The notes: generated by a model from the sequence alone, not told the origin. 60,624 nt of DNA from Streptococcus taonis (GCF_029948085.1 NZ_JARZZP010000015.1:1-60624), one strand, 5' to 3'; counted from the first letter of the stretch, positions 1 to 10,020 are shown. Numbers and translations: made by a program.

Positions 1-27
1 TCTTAGTATGTTTTCTACACAAAAATA

Positions 28-77
28 GGTTCCATAATATCTATAGGGGATTTACCCACTACAAATATTATAGAGCC
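28..77. repeat. 50-bp imperfect palindrome, possible insertion-sequence end pair or MITE
   Basis: The two 25-base halves are near-perfect inverted repeats of each other, with outer ends GGTTCC and GAGCC and a shared ATAATAT core; most mismatches are transitions. The form resembles abutted terminal inverted repeats of an ISL3-type element, but no transposase is present. The family name is inference. Confidence 0.45.
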
Positions 78-121
78 GATAATATGCGTTTTATCATAGA
101 CAGATCTATTTCATTTTCTAC

Positions 122-229
122 TATAGTTGATTGAAATAAGATATGAACAAAGAGGTTAGGAAAGTCAAAACAATGTCTAATAAATGTTTTAGAATCCATG
201 GCATACTACTCTAAGTTCAATCCACTATA
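122..229 (+). repeat. RUP element, copy 1
   Basis: A 108-bp unit that starts TATAGTTGATTGAA and ends TTCAATCCACTATA, giving imperfect terminal inverted repeats and TA at both ends. It matches the other 108-bp copies in this window. RUP elements are short non-coding repeats of pneumococcus and relatives, thought to be moved in trans by an IS630-type transposase. Confidence 0.85.
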
Positions 230-259
230 AAATTAAGTTTTTGACCATCCTCTGAATGA

Positions 260-991
260 TTACTGAAGATTAACCTTGTTTTTCAAGATGTAGTAGGTTC
301 CGAGATAGAAGACTGCGATAAGGATTAGGTCTTTGAAGATTTCATAAGTAAGCATCATATTGTAATGGGTACCAAAGTTTAAGAAGAGATCACTGAATCC
401 AAGGACAACATGAATGACAATATAGGCTAAAACTGCAAGAGCTGTACGGTATTCATTAAAGAGTTGTCCGATTGAGATTGCCAAGTAGATGCATAGTATG
501 CCTGCTACAGTGCTGAGGATGAATGAAATCAGAGATAAGCTGATACTGTCTAGGTACTGTTGGAACAAGTCTTTAAAAGCAAGGAAATCAACAGAATTAG
601 GCTCAATTATCACAAGAATGATATAAATGCTCAGAACCAAGACTGCTGAACTGATCAGAGACCAAATGAAGGCCCCCAAGAGTTTAGCTAAGATAATCTG
701 GTGTTCGGAAACTGGCAAGGTCAAAGTGAGATAACCTTGTCGGTCATAGACACTACCCTTGAAGCGACGGATGATCAAAATCAAGGTTGAAATCCCAAGC
801 GTAATCATCAAGCCACCAAATACGAGTGCTAGAAAAACAAGTAGAATAGGTTGACTTTCTTTGATGGGTAGATTGTTATAGGTCTTTGCTTGAATTCCGA
901 TAAGACCAGAAAGTGCTAACACAGCACCATAGAGGGCTAAATACCATTTGTTAACATTTTTAAATTCATAACGAACTAAATTCCAAAACAT
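260..991 (-). CDS. ABC transporter permease
   Basis: A 243-residue membrane protein with about six hydrophobic segments (near residues 18-35, 55-75, 105-130, 150-175, 185-205 and 215-235). It is the third gene of a leftward operon after a GntR regulator and an ABC ATPase, starting 15 bp beyond the ATPase stop. The arrangement matches YtrA-type operons that answer cell-envelope stress or peptide antibiotics by export or detoxification. The substrate cannot be read from the sequence. The gene ends just before a RUP element and no clear terminator is seen. Confidence 0.85.
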   Translation of the reverse strand: MFWNLVRYEFKNVNKWYLALYGAVLALSGLIGIQAKTYNNLPIKESQPILLVFLALVFGGLMITLGISTLILIIRRFKGSVYDRQGYLTLTLPVSEHQIILAKLLGAFIWSLISSAVLVLSIYIILVIIEPNSVDFLAFKDLFQQYLDSISLSLISFILSTVAGILCIYLAISIGQLFNEYRTALAVLAYIVIHVVLGFSDLFLNFGTHYNMMLTYEIFKDLILIAVFYLGTYYILKNKVNLQ

Positions 992-1006
992 AATAATCTC
1001 CTTTAT

Positions 1007-1702
1007 CTAGGCTTTGAATTCATGACGGAAGAGCTGGTCGATAGACTCTCCAGACTCATAGCGAATATCATCAACATTTCCTTGACGGACGACTTTTCCA
1101 TCCTTGAGGAAGATAATCTCATCCAAGATTGGTTCGATATCTGAAATCAAGTGAGTTGAAATCAAGACAGTCGAAGTTGGAGAGTAGTTGTTAATGATGG
1201 TGTTCAAGATATAGTCACGAGCTGCTGGGTCGACACCACCGATTGGTTCATCAAGAACATATAGACGAGCATCACGACTCATGACAAGGATCAACTGAAC
1301 CTTTTCTTTGTTCCCTTTTGAGAGTTTCTTGAAACGGCTATTTTCATCAATACCAAGGTCACGAAGAAGACCTTGAGCACGTTCCAGATTGAAATCTTGG
1401 TAGAAGGTCTTGAAATAAGTGAGAGCTTCCTTGACCTTCATCTGCTCGTTGAGGTAGGTCGTATCAGGGAGATAAGAAACAATTGCTTTAGTTGCTGGGC
1501 TTGGTTCCATGCCATTGATAAGGATACGCCCTTCCTCTGGCTGTAGCAAGCCGTTGATTAGTTTAATCAAGGTTGTCTTTCCAGAACCGTTTGGACCAAG
1601 GAGGCCAACGATTTTTCCAGCTGGAATTTCAAGGGAAACATTCGTAAGAGCAGGGCTTGCTCCATAGGATTTTGACACATTTTCAAATGCTAACAAGGTC
1701 AT
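1007..1702 (-). CDS. ABC transporter ATP-binding protein
   Basis: A 231-residue nucleotide-binding subunit. Visible motifs are Walker A GPNGSGKTT near residue 37, an LSKGNKEKV signature near 127, Walker B LYVLDEP near 147 and the switch histidine in STHLIS near 183. Length and motifs fit the BcrA/YtrB-like exporter class. It starts three bases past the GntR stop, so the two are probably translationally coupled, and it would energise the permease encoded next. Substrate unknown. Confidence 0.9.
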   Translation of the reverse strand: MTLLAFENVSKSYGASPALTNVSLEIPAGKIVGLLGPNGSGKTTLIKLINGLLQPEEGRILINGMEPSPATKAIVSYLPDTTYLNEQMKVKEALTYFKTFYQDFNLERAQGLLRDLGIDENSRFKKLSKGNKEKVQLILVMSRDARLYVLDEPIGGVDPAARDYILNTIINNYSPTSTVLISTHLISDIEPILDEIIFLKDGKVVRQGNVDDIRYESGESIDQLFRHEFKA

Positions 1703-1705
1703 AGT

Positions 1706-2074
1706 TTAAACTCCTTCAATATAATCTCTCAAAACAGTCGGTAGTTCTTCTTTTTCATAGCCAAATTCTACCATGCCTGTTACAAACTGTTGCAGCTGTT
1801 CTTCTGACAGTTGCTTACGGGATTGGAGGATCAAGTCCAAATCCTCTGTGACAAAGCGTCCAGATGTCCGCTTGGTATAAACGAAGCCTTCTCTTTCCAA
1901 GTCCGATAGGGCGCGCTGGATGGTGTTGGGATTGACACCTGCCTCGCTAGCTAATTCTCTAACGGTTGGAAGCTGTTGATTGGGCTCGAGTTTATGGGAA
2001 ATAATCTGTAATTTGATTTTCTCCATAATCTGCAAATAAATGGGTTTATTGTTATCAAATGTCCAAGACATCAC
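1706..2074 (-). CDS. GntR-family regulator, YtrA type
   Basis: A 122-residue protein with an N-terminal winged helix-turn-helix (residues about 10-78, including KIKLQI, LPTVRELASEAGVNPNTIQRAL and GFVYTKRTSGRFV) and only a short C-terminal tail. That is the layout of the YtrA subfamily, which usually represses its own ABC transporter operon. It is the first gene of the leftward operon and has a GGAG ribosome site just upstream of the ATG. The inducer is unknown. The family call is firm, the autoregulatory role is inferred. Confidence 0.9.
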   Translation of the reverse strand: MMSWTFDNNKPIYLQIMEKIKLQIISHKLEPNQQLPTVRELASEAGVNPNTIQRALSDLEREGFVYTKRTSGRFVTEDLDLILQSRKQLSEEQLQQFVTGMVEFGYEKEELPTVLRDYIEGV

Positions 2075-2108
2075 GATCTCCTTTCTATTTACCTTTGTGT
2101 TAATTCAA

Positions 2109-2137
2109 TAATACAACAAAACAAAAAACTTGTCAAG
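2109..2137 (-). promoter_or_regulatory. Promoter of the gntR-ABC operon
   Basis: On the minus strand a TTGACA -35 box (2132-2137) is followed after 17 bp by a TATTAT -10 box (2109-2114). The spacing is ideal and the site lies just upstream of the regulator gene, so the regulator operator probably overlaps it. Confidence 0.75.
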
Positions 2138-2176
2138 CCAAAAGGAGAATTATTTTGGGAATCTCCTAAAAAATGG

Positions 2177-2182
2177 TATAAT
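2177..2182 (+). promoter_or_regulatory. Extended -10 promoter of nrdR
   Basis: TGGTATAAT is an extended -10 element 29 bp upstream of the nrdR ATG. The -35 region is weak. It diverges from the gntR operon promoter, about 40 bp away. Confidence 0.65.
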
Positions 2183-2210
2183 GAAAAGAAAACGACAAGG
2201 AGGGAAAGGC

Positions 2211-2684
2211 ATGCGTTGTCCAAAATGTGGCGCTACAAAATCAAGTGTGATCGATAGTCGCCAGGCTGAAGAAGGAAATACAATCAGAAGAAGACGTGAG
2301 TGTGAAGAGTGCCAGCATCGTTTTACAACCTATGAACGTGTTGAAGAGAGAACACTGGTTGTGGTAAAAAAAGATGGTACACGGGAACAATTTTCAAGAG
2401 ATAAAATCTTTAACGGGATTATTCGCTCAGCCCAGAAACGTCCAGTGTCTAGTGATGAGATTGGCATGGTTGTCAATCGCATCGAACAAAAACTCCGTAG
2501 TCGCAATGAAAATGAAATTCAGAGTGAGGTTATTGGTTCCTTGGTTATGGAAGAGTTGGCAGAGCTAGATGAGATTACTTATGTCCGTTTTGCCAGTGTC
2601 TACCGTAGCTTTAAGGATGTGAGTGAGCTTGAAAGCCTACTCCAGCAGATTACACAATCCTCTAAAAAGAAAAAGGAAAAATAA
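2211..2684 (+). CDS. nrdR: Transcriptional repressor NrdR
   Basis: A 157-residue zinc-ribbon and ATP-cone protein that senses (d)ATP and represses ribonucleotide reductase genes. The zinc ribbon is formed by Cys3, Cys6, Cys31 and Cys34 (CPKC, CEEC) and the ATP-cone spans about residues 46-136. The ATG at 2211 is chosen because a strong AAGGAGG lies just upstream and the protein then begins MRCPKCGAT as in the family. A longer reading frame from 2130 would run through the promoter. The stop is directly followed by the dnaB start, so nrdR, dnaB and dnaI form one operon. Confidence 0.96.
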   Translation: MRCPKCGATKSSVIDSRQAEEGNTIRRRRECEECQHRFTTYERVEERTLVVVKKDGTREQFSRDKIFNGIIRSAQKRPVSSDEIGMVVNRIEQKLRSRNENEIQSEVIGSLVMEELAELDEITYVRFASVYRSFKDVSELESLLQQITQSSKKKKEK

Positions 2685-3851
2685 ATGAAGCCAAATGACC
2701 GTTTTTCTTTTGTAAAGAATAATCGGGTGTCGCAAGATACCTCATCAATGGTGCAGTGCTACCTCCCGATTATCGGTCAGGAGGCGCTGAGCCTCTATCT
2801 TTATGCTGTGATTTTTTGGGATGATGGTCAAAAGGAGCATCTCTTTGCAGCCATGCTCAATCATTTGAATTTTGGGATGGATAGTCTTTTAAAGGCTTTT
2901 AAAACTCTGACAGCCATGAAATTGGTGACCCTCTATCAACAGGGGGAGTCCTATAACTTGTTACTTCATTCTCCCCTATCGACTCAAGAATTTTTACAAC
3001 ATACAGTTTATCGGACCTTGTTAGAAAAAATGATTGGGGATAGTGCGGTTGCAGCCATGAGACAGGAAAGTGTTGAAGGGGAACCTATCTCGGTGGCCTT
3101 GAGTCAAATCTTCCCTCAGTTATCCGAGTCTGCGAGTCAAGAACCCTCTAGCAGTCAGCCAGTAGCAGATGATTTTGATTTGGAGCATTTTCGTCAGCTC
3201 ATGGCCCGTGATGGTCTTCGTTTTCAAGATGAGACTTCGGATGTTTTGGCCTTGTTTGCAATAGCAGACGAGCAGAGGTGGACTTGGTTTGAAACTTATC
3301 AAGTAGCCAAAGCGACAGCAATGTCGCAAGTGATTTCTGTCAAACGCATCCGCGAAAAGATAGCGCAAAAGCCTGTGACTTCTGACTTTAGTCCCAAGGA
3401 AGCAACCATTATCCGAGAGGCTAAGAGAAAGACAGCCTTGCAGTTCCTTGCTGAGATTAAGCAGACCCGCAAGGGAAGTATTACTCAGACTGAACGGGAC
3501 CTGCTCCAGCAGATGGCTGCCTTGGGCTTGCTGGATGAAGTGATTAATGTTATCTTGCTCCTGACCTTTAATAAGGTTGATTCGGCCAATATCAATGAAA
3601 AATACGCCATGAAGGTAGCTAATGACTACGCCTATCAAAATATCCGTAGTGCTGAGGAGGCTGTCCTCCGAATTCGTGAACGTGGCCAAAAAGCAAAAAC
3701 GCAAAAGCAGAATCAGAATGCCCCAGCAAAAACCAATGTGCCTAAATGGAGTAATCCTGAATATAAGAATGAAACTAGCGAAGAAACTCGCTTAGAACTA
3801 GAACGTAAGAAAAAAGAAATGTTAGCTCGATTAGAAAAAGGAGGAGACTAG
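2685..3851 (+). CDS. dnaB: Replication initiation and membrane attachment protein DnaB
   Basis: A 388-residue primosome protein of Firmicutes that helps DnaI load the replicative helicase at oriC and at restart sites. It has an N-terminal winged-helix-like region, a helical DnaB_2-type domain at about residues 165-330, and a charged lysine/glutamine-rich tail. It starts immediately after the nrdR stop and its own stop is immediately followed by dnaI, the usual order in streptococci. The name means Bacillus-type DnaB, not the E. coli helicase. Confidence 0.93.
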   Translation: MKPNDRFSFVKNNRVSQDTSSMVQCYLPIIGQEALSLYLYAVIFWDDGQKEHLFAAMLNHLNFGMDSLLKAFKTLTAMKLVTLYQQGESYNLLLHSPLSTQEFLQHTVYRTLLEKMIGDSAVAAMRQESVEGEPISVALSQIFPQLSESASQEPSSSQPVADDFDLEHFRQLMARDGLRFQDETSDVLALFAIADEQRWTWFETYQVAKATAMSQVISVKRIREKIAQKPVTSDFSPKEATIIREAKRKTALQFLAEIKQTRKGSITQTERDLLQQMAALGLLDEVINVILLLTFNKVDSANINEKYAMKVANDYAYQNIRSAEEAVLRIRERGQKAKTQKQNQNAPAKTNVPKWSNPEYKNETSEETRLELERKKKEMLARLEKGGD

Positions 3852-4748
3852 ATGGAAAGTGTCGGAGACGTGCTCAAGCGTCAACCAAGCCGATTTCAGT
3901 ATCAGGATTTAGTCCAGCAAATTGTGAAGGACCCTGATGTTGCAGCCTTTATCCAGAAAGAATCTCTCAGTCAGGAGGAGTTAAACCGTAGTATTTCCAA
4001 GTTTAACCAATACATTACTGAGAGAGATAAGTTCCTCCGAGGAGATACAGACTATATCGCGCGTGGCTACAAACCTATCCTAGTCATGAATCATGGCTAT
4101 GCAGATGTCTCTTATGAAGAGACTCCAGAGCTAATTGCAGCGGAAAAAGAAGCAGCGATTAAAAACCGTCTCAAGCTAATCAATCTTCCAGCTAGTCTTA
4201 AAAAAGCTAGCCTAGCTCAAGTTGATTTAGATGATTTGGGGCGCTTGCCAGTTTTTGAAAAGCTCCTAGCCTTTGTGGAGCAATATCCAGCTATTCGAAA
4301 AGGTCTCTACTTATATGGAGACTTTGGTGTGGGTAAAAGTTTCATGGTGGCTGCCCTAGCCCATGATTTGTCTGAAAAACGTGGTGTTTCATCAACGCTC
4401 CTCCACTATCCTAGCTTTGTCATCGATGTCAAAAATGCTATCGGTGATGGAAATGTTAAGACCTTGGTGGACGAGATTAAGCTGGCTGAAGTTTTGATTT
4501 TAGATGATATTGGTGCTGAGCAATCAACAGCTTGGGTGCGTGACGAGATCCTGCAGGTTATCCTCCAATATCGTATGCAGGAAGATTTACCGACCTTTTT
4601 CACCTCCAACTTCAACTTTGAAGATTTGGAGAAGCATTTCGCTAAAGGGAAAAACGGAAATGACGAAACCTGGGAAGCTAGACGCGTTATGGAGCGTATC
4701 CGTTATTTAGCAGAGGAAACAAGATTAGAAGGAGAAAATCGTCGATGA
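3852..4748 (+). CDS. dnaI: Primosomal protein DnaI, helicase loader
   Basis: A 298-residue AAA+ ATPase that loads the replicative helicase. Walker A is GDFGVGKSF near residue 157 and Walker B is VLILDDIGAE near 214; the N-terminal third (about residues 1-110) is the helicase-binding domain. AGGAG lies in the end of dnaB, just upstream of the ATG. The last bases overlap the start of the nitroreductase gene by 4 bp (ATGA), indicating coupling. Confidence 0.95.
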   Translation: MESVGDVLKRQPSRFQYQDLVQQIVKDPDVAAFIQKESLSQEELNRSISKFNQYITERDKFLRGDTDYIARGYKPILVMNHGYADVSYEETPELIAAEKEAAIKNRLKLINLPASLKKASLAQVDLDDLGRLPVFEKLLAFVEQYPAIRKGLYLYGDFGVGKSFMVAALAHDLSEKRGVSSTLLHYPSFVIDVKNAIGDGNVKTLVDEIKLAEVLILDDIGAEQSTAWVRDEILQVILQYRMQEDLPTFFTSNFNFEDLEKHFAKGKNGNDETWEARRVMERIRYLAEETRLEGENRR

Positions 4749-5458
4749 CAGAAACGATTAAATTAATGCAAAGCCACTCATCAGTGCGCAGATTTAAGGA
4801 GCAAGAGATTCCTCAAGAGGACTTGAATGAGATTTTGAAAGCTGCCCAAATGGCTTCAACTTGGAAAAATTTCCAATCTTATTCAGTGATTTTAGTAAGA
4901 AGTCAAGAGAAGAAAGATGCTCTGTATGAACTAGTTCCTCAGGAAGCTATTCGTCAATCAGCAGCATTCTTGCTCTTTGTTGGTGATCTAAACCGTGCAG
5001 AAAAAGGAGCTCGTCTCCATACAGATACTTTCCAACCTCAAGGGGTGGAAGGACTCCTCATCACTTCAGTAGATGCTGCGCTTGCTGGGCAAAATACCTT
5101 GCTTGCGGCAGAAAGCCTAGGCTACGGTGGAGTGATTATCGGTTTAGTGCGTTACAAGTCTGTTGAATTAGCAGAATTGTTCAAACTTCCTGACTATACC
5201 TATCCAGTCTTTGGGATTGCACTAGGTGTGCCAAATCAAAAGCATGATGTAAAACCAAGATTGCCACTTGAGAATGTTGTCTTTGAGGAAGAATACCAAG
5301 AACAGTCAACTGAGGCTATTGAAGCCTATGACCGTGTACAGACTGAATATGCAGGTGCGCGTGCGACTACAACTTGGAGTCAACGTTTGGCAGAGCAATT
5401 CGGCAATCCAGAACCAAGCTCGACTCGAGAAAATCTTGAGCAGAAGAAGTTATTGTAG
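4745..5458 (+). CDS. NADPH-dependent FMN nitroreductase
   Basis: A 237-residue flavin oxidoreductase of the NfsA/NfrA-like group. Visible features are the FMN-binding HSSVRRF near residue 11, a central GVEGLLITSVDAALAGQNT region and the GYGGVIIG motif near 133. It overlaps dnaI by 4 bp and precedes der by 13 bp. The physiological substrate is unknown; such enzymes reduce nitroaromatics, quinones or flavin. Family assignment is firm, role is not. Confidence 0.9.
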   Translation: MTETIKLMQSHSSVRRFKEQEIPQEDLNEILKAAQMASTWKNFQSYSVILVRSQEKKDALYELVPQEAIRQSAAFLLFVGDLNRAEKGARLHTDTFQPQGVEGLLITSVDAALAGQNTLLAAESLGYGGVIIGLVRYKSVELAELFKLPDYTYPVFGIALGVPNQKHDVKPRLPLENVVFEEEYQEQSTEAIEAYDRVQTEYAGARATTTWSQRLAEQFGNPEPSSTRENLEQKKLL

Positions 5459-5471
5459 AAAGTGAGAAAAC

Positions 5472-6782
5472 ATGGCCTTACCAACTGTTGCCATTGTGGG
5501 ACGTCCCAATGTTGGGAAATCAACCCTATTTAACCGTATCGCGGGAGAACGCATCTCAATCGTAGAAGATGTTGAAGGTGTAACGCGAGATCGTATTTAT
5601 GCCACAGGTGAGTGGCTTAACCGTTCTTTTAGTATGATTGATACTGGGGGAATCAATGATGTCGATGCTCCGTTTATGGAACAAATTAAGCACCAGGCAG
5701 AAATTGCCATGGAAGAAGCAGATGTTATCGTCTTTGTTGTGTCAGGTAAAGAAGGAATTACAGATGCGGACGAATACGTTGCCCGTAAACTTTATAAAAC
5801 TCATAAACCAGTTATCCTAGCCGTTAACAAGGTTGACAATCCAGAGATGCGAAATGATATCTATGATTTCTATGCTCTAGGTTTGGGCGAACCACTACCG
5901 ATTTCATCTGTGCACGGTATTGGGACAGGGGATGTACTGGATGCTATTGTGGAAAATCTCCCGCATGAAGTCGAAGAAGAAAATCCAGATGTTATTAAAT
6001 TCAGCTTGATTGGACGTCCAAATGTCGGCAAATCTAGCTTGATCAATGCCATTTTGGGAGAAGATCGCGTCATTGCTAGCCCTGTCGCTGGTACTACTCG
6101 TGACGCCATTGATACCCATTTTACAGATGCTGACGGCCAAGAGTTTACCATGATTGATACTGCTGGTATGCGTAAATCTGGTAAAGTCTATGAAAATACT
6201 GAGAAATACTCGGTTATGCGTGCTATGCGTGCTATTGACCGTTCAGATGTAGTTTTGATGGTCCTCAATGCCGAGGAAGGTATTCGTGAGTATGACAAAC
6301 GTATCGCTGGATTTGCCCACGAAGCTGGTAAAGGGATGATTATCGTGGTCAATAAGTGGGATACGCTTGAAAAAGACAACCATACCATGAAAAACTGGGA
6401 GGAAGATATTCGTGAGCAGTTCCAATACCTGCCTTACGCACCGATTATCTTTGTTTCAGCTTTGACCAAGCAACGTCTCCACAAGTTACCTGAGATGATT
6501 AAGCAAATCAGCGAGAGTCAAAATACCCGTATTCCATCAGCTGTCTTGAATGATGTGATTATGGATGCTATTGCTATCAACCCAACACCGACAGATAAAG
6601 GGAAACGCCTCAAGATTTTCTATGCGACTCAAGTGGCAACCAAACCACCAACCTTTGTTATCTTTGTCAACGAAGAAGAGCTCATGCACTTCTCTTACTT
6701 GCGTTTCTTGGAAAATCAAATCCGCAAGGCCTTTGTTTTTGAAGGAACACCAATCCATCTCATCGCAAGAAAACGCAAATAA
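5472..6782 (+). CDS. der: Ribosome assembly GTPase Der (EngA)
   Basis: A 436-residue GTPase with two tandem G domains and a C-terminal KH-like domain, needed for 50S subunit maturation. G1 motifs GRPNVGKST (residue about 9) and GRPNVGKSS (about 182) mark the two domains; NKVD (about 119) and NKWD (about 297) are the G4 motifs. The length equals the family norm. It is followed directly by a strong terminator. Confidence 0.97.
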   Translation: MALPTVAIVGRPNVGKSTLFNRIAGERISIVEDVEGVTRDRIYATGEWLNRSFSMIDTGGINDVDAPFMEQIKHQAEIAMEEADVIVFVVSGKEGITDADEYVARKLYKTHKPVILAVNKVDNPEMRNDIYDFYALGLGEPLPISSVHGIGTGDVLDAIVENLPHEVEEENPDVIKFSLIGRPNVGKSSLINAILGEDRVIASPVAGTTRDAIDTHFTDADGQEFTMIDTAGMRKSGKVYENTEKYSVMRAMRAIDRSDVVLMVLNAEEGIREYDKRIAGFAHEAGKGMIIVVNKWDTLEKDNHTMKNWEEDIREQFQYLPYAPIIFVSALTKQRLHKLPEMIKQISESQNTRIPSAVLNDVIMDAIAINPTPTDKGKRLKIFYATQVATKPPTFVIFVNEEELMHFSYLRFLENQIRKAFVFEGTPIHLIARKRK

Positions 6783-6790
6783 AAAAGTAG

Positions 6791-6818
6791 AATCTGGAAG
6801 GACATTTCCAGATTTTTT
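6791..6818 (+). terminator. Rho-independent terminator after der
   Basis: AATCTGGAA pairs with TTTCCAGATT around a short loop and is followed by a run of T. It closes the nrdR-der operon. Confidence 0.85.
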
Positions 6819-6820
6819 GC

Positions 6821-6826
6821 TATAAT
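6821..6826 (+). promoter_or_regulatory. Extended -10 promoter of the small membrane protein gene
   Basis: TGCTATAAT begins immediately after the T-run of the der terminator, 32 bp before the next ATG. No good -35 is visible, partly because the terminator occupies that position. Confidence 0.6.
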
Positions 6827-6857
6827 AAAATAAGGAACGCGTTGGAGAGGTAAGGAG

Positions 6858-7187
6858 ATGGAAAAACTATTAAAATTCTTGATTTTGGCACCCTACTTTT
6901 ACTTTTTTCGTTGGCAAGGGAAGGTACAGCCAGGAAGTAAGTACTTTTCTGTCTTTTACTATTTTTCTTGGTTTTATATGCCTCTAGCAGCCTTGTTTAG
7001 TCTAGTTTTCACTCTTTTTTCGCTAGTCTTATTTAACTTTATTTTACAAGAACCAAGGGATCTTGCTAGATGGATGATCTGGCTACTTTTAGTCCTTTTA
7101 TCCTTAGTCAATGACTGGAAAATCTATGCTTGTCTAAAATTTATGAATAAGCTGCGATTGGAAAAGAAAAAATCCAGTCTTCCTTGA
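6858..7187 (+). CDS. Small hypothetical membrane protein
   Basis: A 109-residue protein I do not recognise. It has two to three strongly hydrophobic stretches (about residues 5-17, 33-65 and 72-88), many aromatic residues and a basic tail ending in KLRLEKKKSSLP. GGAGAGG upstream is a plausible ribosome site. It has its own promoter and stands alone between the der terminator and the secA terminator/promoter region. No motif suggests a function. Confidence 0.75.
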   Translation: MEKLLKFLILAPYFYFFRWQGKVQPGSKYFSVFYYFSWFYMPLAALFSLVFTLFSLVLFNFILQEPRDLARWMIWLLLVLLSLVNDWKIYACLKFMNKLRLEKKKSSLP

Positions 7188-7292
7188 AAGAAATAGGCAA
7201 ACTTGTATCTGATAGAAAATGATGGTCAATTTTTCATGGAAAAACTAGCTAGAAGCATTAATGAAGAAAACTAGCCTCGGAATAGGAATTTT

Positions 7293-7325
7293 AAGGGAAC
7301 TAATCACCTTGGTTAGCCCTTTTTT
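7293..7325 (+). terminator. Putative terminator upstream of secA
   Basis: AAGGG and CTAA pair with TTAG and CCCTT, with a two-base bulge, followed by six T. It separates the small membrane protein from secA. Confidence 0.6.
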
Positions 7326-7351
7326 CGTCCTAAGGGAAAACGGAATATTTC

Positions 7352-7380
7352 TTGAAAAAATTGGGCAAATATGCTACAAT
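7352..7380 (+). promoter_or_regulatory. Promoter of secA
   Basis: A TTGAAA -35 box (7352-7357), 17 bp spacer and TACAAT -10 box (7375-7380) with an upstream TG. It lies 46 bp before the secA ATG. Confidence 0.8.
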
Positions 7381-7425
7381 AAAAAGAACATTCTAAAATA
7401 TTCAGAATTTAAAGTAAGGAAAAAA

Positions 7426-9939
7426 ATGGCAAATTTACTAAAAACAATCATCGAAAATGATAAAGGAGAGATTCGTCGTCTGGAAAAGATGGCGGACAAA
7501 GTCCTAAAATATGAAGATGAAATGGCTGCGTTAACAGACGAGCAATTGAAAGCAAAAACAGAAGAATTCAAACAACGCTACCAAAATGGTGAGACTCTTG
7601 ACCAACTTTTGTATGAGGCGTTTGCTGTTGTGCGCGAGGGAGCTAAGCGTGTTCTTGGTCTTTTCCCGTATAAGGTTCAGGTTATGGGGGGAATCGTTCT
7701 TCACCATGGTGACGTTCCTGAGATGCGTACTGGTGAAGGGAAAACCTTGACAGCGACTATGCCTGTATACCTCAATGCTCTTTCAGGTAAAGGGGTTCAC
7801 GTAGTTACGGTCAATGAATACCTTTCTGAACGTGACGCAACTGAGATGGGTGAGTTGTACTCATGGCTTGGCTTGTCAGTAGGGATCAACTTGGCGGCCA
7901 AATCTCCAATGGAGAAAAAAGAAGCCTATGAGTGTGATATCACTTACTCAACCAACTCAGAAATCGGATTTGACTACCTCCGTGATAACATGGTCGTTCG
8001 TGCGGAGAATATGGTTCAACGTCCACTCAACTACGCCTTGGTCGATGAGGTTGACTCAATCTTGATCGACGAAGCTCGTACTCCGTTGATCGTTTCAGGA
8101 GCCAATGCAGTTGAAACCAGCCAACTCTATCATATGGCTGACCATTTTGTGAAGTCTTTGGATAAGGATGACTATATCATTGATATTCAGTCTAAGACAA
8201 TTGGTCTATCTGATTCTGGTATTGACAAGGCTGAAAGCTACTTTAAACTAGAAAATCTCTACGATATCGAAAACGTAGCCTTGACTCACTTTATAGACAA
8301 TGCCCTTCGTGCTAATTACATCATGCTTCTCGATATTGACTACGTGGTCAGCGAAGAGCAGGAAATCTTGATTGTCGACCAATTTACAGGTCGTACTATG
8401 GAAGGTCGTCGTTATTCTGATGGCTTGCACCAAGCGATTGAGGCTAAGGAAGGTGTGCCAATCCAGGACGAAACTAAGACTTCAGCTTCTATCACCTACC
8501 AAAACCTCTTCCGTATGTACAAGAAGTTGTCTGGTATGACAGGTACTGGTAAGACTGAGGAAGAAGAATTCCGCGAAATCTACAATATTCGTGTTATTCC
8601 TATCCCAACAAACCGTCCAGTTCAACGTATTGACCATCCAGACGTACTTTATGCTAGTCTTGAAGCTAAATTTAAGGCTGTTGTCGAAGATGTAAAAGCT
8701 CGCTACCAAAAAGGTCAACCTGTCTTGGTAGGTACTGTTGCAGTTGAAACTAGTGATTATATTTCTAAAAAATTGGTAGCTGCAGGTGTTCCTCACGAAG
8801 TATTGAATGCCAAGAACCACTACAAAGAAGCTCAAATTATCATGAACGCTGGTCAGCGTGGTGCAGTTACAATCGCGACCAACATGGCCGGTCGTGGTAC
8901 TGATATTAAGCTCGGTGAAGGTGTTCGTGAACTTGGTGGACTTTGTGTCATCGGTACAGAACGTCATGAAAGCCGTCGTATCGATAACCAGCTTCGTGGA
9001 CGTTCAGGACGTCAAGGGGATCCAGGGGAATCTCAATTCTACCTTTCTCTTGAAGATGATTTGATGAAACGTTTCGGTTCAGAGCGCTTGAAGGGTGTCT
9101 TTGAACGTCTCAATATGTCAGACGAAGCGATCAAATCTCGTATGTTGACACGTCAGGTTGAAGCAGCACAAAAACGTGTTGAAGGAAACAACTACGACAC
9201 ACGTAAACAAGTCCTTCAATACGATGATGTCATGCGTGAGCAACGTGAGATTATCTACTCACAACGTTACGATGTCATCACTGCTGATCGCGACTTGGCT
9301 CCTGAGATTCATGCGATGATTAAACGCACCATTAATCGTGTTGTTGATAATCATGCGCGTGCTAAACAAGATGAAAAACTAGAGGCTATCTTGAATTTTG
9401 CAAGATACAACTTGCTTCCAGAAGATTCAATTTCACTTTCAGACCTAGAAGGTTTGTCAGACCAAGCAATCAAAGATGAACTTTACCAACGTGCCTTGCA
9501 AGTCTACGATAGCCAAGTTGCTAAGCTTCGAGATGAGGAAGCTGTTAAAGAATTCCAAAAAGTCTTGATCCTACGTGTTGTAGACAACAAGTGGACAGAC
9601 CATATCGATGCTCTTGATCAGTTGCGTAATGCTGTTGGCCTTCGTGGTTATGCACAAAACAACCCTGTCGTTGAGTATCAAGCAGAAGGTTTCCGTATGT
9701 TTAATGATATGATCGGTTCCATTGAGTTTGATGTGACTCGTTTGATGATGAAAGCACAAATTCATGAACAAGAGCGTCCACAAGCAGAGCGTCATATCAG
9801 TACTACAGCGGCTCGTAATATTGCTGCACAACAGACTGAGCTTCCTGCAGATTTGGATCTTAGCCAAGTTAAGCGTAATGACTTGTGTCCATGTGGTTCT
9901 GGTAAGAAATTTAAAAACTGTCACGGTAAACGACGTTAA
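7426..9939 (+). CDS. secA: Preprotein translocase ATPase SecA
   Basis: An 837-residue motor that drives secretory proteins through SecYEG. Walker A MRTGEGKT is near residue 100 and the DEAD-type [15 protein letters not shown] near 206. The helicase-like second domain carries [10 protein letters not shown], and the C-terminus ends in the zinc-binding [15 protein letters not shown] motif used to bind SecB or the membrane. The ATG at 7426 is chosen because it follows AAGGA and the promoter. An in-frame extension to 7261 lies upstream of the -10 box and is not credible. Followed by a long hairpin. Confidence 0.98.
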   Translation: MANLLKTIIENDKGEIRRLEKMADKVLKYEDEMAALTDEQLKAKTEEFKQRYQNGETLDQLLYEAFAVVREGAKRVLGLFPYKVQVMGGIVLHHGDVPEMRTGEGKTLTATMPVYLNALSGKGVHVVTVNEYLSERDATEMGELYSWLGLSVGINLAAKSPMEKKEAYECDITYSTNSEIGFDYLRDNMVVRAENMVQRPLNYALVDEVDSILIDEARTPLIVSGANAVETSQLYHMADHFVKSLDKDDYIIDIQSKTIGLSDSGIDKAESYFKLENLYDIENVALTHFIDNALRANYIMLLDIDYVVSEEQEILIVDQFTGRTMEGRRYSDGLHQAIEAKEGVPIQDETKTSASITYQNLFRMYKKLSGMTGTGKTEEEEFREIYNIRVIPIPTNRPVQRIDHPDVLYASLEAKFKAVVEDVKARYQKGQPVLVGTVAVETSDYISKKLVAAGVPHEVLNAKNHYKEAQIIMNAGQRGAVTIATNMAGRGTDIKLGEGVRELGGLCVIGTERHESRRIDNQLRGRSGRQGDPGESQFYLSLEDDLMKRFGSERLKGVFERLNMSDEAIKSRMLTRQVEAAQKRVEGNNYDTRKQVLQYDDVMREQREIIYSQRYDVITADRDLAPEIHAMIKRTINRVVDNHARAKQDEKLEAILNFARYNLLPEDSISLSDLEGLSDQAIKDELYQRALQVYDSQVAKLRDEEAVKEFQKVLILRVVDNKWTDHIDALDQLRNAVGLRGYAQNNPVVEYQAEGFRMFNDMIGSIEFDVTRLMMKAQIHEQERPQAERHISTTAARNIAAQQTELPADLDLSQVKRNDLCPCGSGKKFKNCHGKRR

Positions 9940-9957
9940 GAATGACTAATTTTCAGG

Positions 9958-9996
9958 CGGATGCCTAGTGAAAAGTGAATTTTCGCTTGGCATCCG
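9958..9996 (+). terminator. Hairpin after secA, probable terminator
   Basis: CGGATGCC pairs with GGCATCCG, and the inner arms AGTGAAAA and TTTTCGCT extend the stem. The following T-run is interrupted (TTTGCTTT), so termination may be partial and leave readthrough into the DAHP synthase genes. Confidence 0.65.
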
Positions 9997-10020
9997 TTTG
10001 CTTTATAAGGAGGATGAATC

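Noticed and set aside
2130..2210. N-terminal extension of NrdR by 27 codons
   Set aside because: It overlaps the extended -10 promoter. The strong AAGGAGG and the zinc-ribbon start at 2211 fit the family.
3120..3704. Antisense 194-codon ORF within dnaB
   Set aside because: A shadow of the strongly coding opposite strand; no promoter, ribosome site or domain.
7261..7425. N-terminal extension of SecA by 55 codons
   Set aside because: The extension covers the terminator and promoter of secA, and the family protein begins at [10 protein letters not shown].
8482..8967. Antisense 161-codon ORF within secA
   Set aside because: A shadow of the opposite coding strand, with no supporting signals.
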